5,139 nt of DNA from JBOHPP01 sp050731755 (GTDB lineage: Bacteria; Methylomirabilota; Methylomirabilia; Rokubacteriales; CSP1-6): assembly GCA_050731755.1 (NCBI GenBank), contig JBOHPP010000124.1, positions 1 through 5,139 on the forward strand. The letters run 5' to 3'. Shown here in pieces: positions 4,660 through 5,139 of the stretch. Every line of letters starts with the position of its first letter. The stretch's first letter is position 1. Both the position numbers and the translations under genes were made by a program. The notes under the pieces are model-generated. The model did not search any database and was not told the DNA's origin. It saw only the letters and a program-made list of their open reading frames with translations.

Positions 4660-5139
4660 GTCGGAGGAACGCGAACGCCAGCGTGGGAGTGCGCCGAACA
4701 CGCCGGAGGCCCGCACGGACCGCCTGCTCGACCTCGCCCAGATTGTCGGCGCAGAGATTGGCCAGCTCACGGCCCTTGACATTGCCCCACACGAGTTCGG
4801 TCGGATTGAGCTCGGGCGCGTAGCCGGGCAAGCGCTCGATGGTGAGCCAGGAGCGCTGCGCCCGCAGATACGCCATCATGTCCCGGCTCTTATGCGATGG
4901 CAGGCCATCCCAGACCAGGACGAACCGACGACCGCGACAATGACGCTTGAGGTCGCTCAGGAAGTCGATGAGGGTGACGTCGTTGTAGCTGCCGCGTCGT
5001 GTCTGGAAGAAGAGGCCACTGCGGCGGAAGTCCCACCGGAACGCCAGCGCCACGGCGAGGGAGAGCTTCGCCCAATTGAAGGCGTGAATCAGGACCGGCG
5101 TTTCGCCGCGCGGGGCCCACGTGCGGCGGACCGGTGGCC
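4640..5139 (-). CDS. IS630-family DDE transposase, C-terminal part (gene continues past the window)
   Basis: The - strand frame is open from the right edge to TGA at 4640-4642, showing the last 165 residues of a transposase that cuts and rejoins insertion-sequence ends. It begins with VRRTWAPRGETPVLIHAFNWAKLSLAVAL, the usual IS630 stretch before the second Asp. That Asp is in VWDGLPSHKS (codon at 4907-4909). The catalytic Glu is in the hallmark PELNPTELVWGNVK (codon at 4796-4798), about 36 residues later, as expected for a DDE_3 superfamily endonuclease. The first Asp and the helix-turn-helix N-terminus lie outside the window. A GTG at 5053 would make a 137-residue product, but the conserved sequence continues upstream of it, so it is not the start. 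The visible part has no stop or frameshift, so the copy may be active. Confidence 0.92.
   Translation of the reverse strand, partial: PPVRRTWAPRGETPVLIHAFNWAKLSLAVALAFRWDFRRSGLFFQTRRGSYNDVTLIDFLSDLKRHCRGRRFVLVWDGLPSHKSRDMMAYLRAQRSWLTIERLPGYAPELNPTELVWGNVKGRELANLCADNLGEVEQAVRAGLRRVRRTPTLAFAFLRHSGLSF

Larger units (their letters stand above)
4600..5139 (-). mobile_element. IS630-type insertion sequence, one end only
   Basis: The element is inferred from its transposase. Its near end should lie a short way beyond the transposase stop, roughly between 4600 and 4640; IS630 elements insert at TA dinucleotides, and a TA is present at 4621-4622, but the exact end is a guess without the opposite terminus. 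It adjoins the right side of the toxin-antitoxin island, marking this as a zone that accumulates mobile DNA. Confidence 0.6.

Noticed and set aside
4773..4778. TTGACA on the + strand as a promoter -35 box
   Set aside because: It lies antisense within the transposase gene, and I saw no suitable -10 element or downstream + strand gene.

Overview
This window is GC-rich chromosomal DNA from a bacterium. Codon third positions are mostly G or C in the left half, tRNA genes carry encoded CCA ends, and tRNA-His encodes its G-1 residue. The gene style would fit an uncultivated soil or sediment lineage such as Rokubacteria/Methylomirabilota or a deltaproteobacterium-like group. That placement is inference only; no marker gene in the window settles it.

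Region 1 (1-2162) looks like stable chromosome on the + strand. It holds the 3' end of an unrecognised helical protein, then a classical short-chain dehydrogenase (437-1231). Ten bases later comes an RmlD-like extended-SDR sugar-nucleotide reductase (1242-2159). The two reductases probably share a transcript. No other nucleotide-sugar genes are visible, so their substrates are unknown.

Region 2 (2134-2485) is a three-gene tRNA operon, His(GTG)-Arg(CCG)-Lys(CTT). Its sigma70-type promoter lies inside the end of the RmlD-like gene, and the -10 box includes that gene's stop codon. A strong GC hairpin follows tRNA-Lys.

Region 3 (about 2445-4500) looks like a decayed integrative island downstream of tRNA-Lys. 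It contains a 5'-truncated tyrosine integrase catalytic domain. Next comes an apparently intact toxin-antitoxin operon: a ribbon-helix-helix antitoxin and a MazF-type RNase, with a promoter, a palindromic operator and a strong RBS. After that is a broken open frame that starts as an HNH-like zinc-binding segment and continues as a PD-(D/E)XK-like protein interrupted by a frameshift. A 22-bp repeat occurs at 2492 and again at 4476, bracketing this cargo. Base composition is visibly less GC-extreme in the pseudogene part than in region 1.

Region 4 (4500-5139) is a short non-coding stretch rich in small repeats, followed on the - strand by the C-terminal part of an IS630-type DDE transposase that runs off the window.

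The island behind the tRNA operon seems to have lost integrase function and most cargo while keeping the toxin-antitoxin pair, as expected if an addiction module resists deletion. I did not find a convincing wholly new system. The best candidates for follow-up are the HNH/PD-(D/E)XK chimera, the 22-bp bracketing repeats, and the compact regulatory layouts upstream of the tRNA operon and of the toxin-antitoxin pair.
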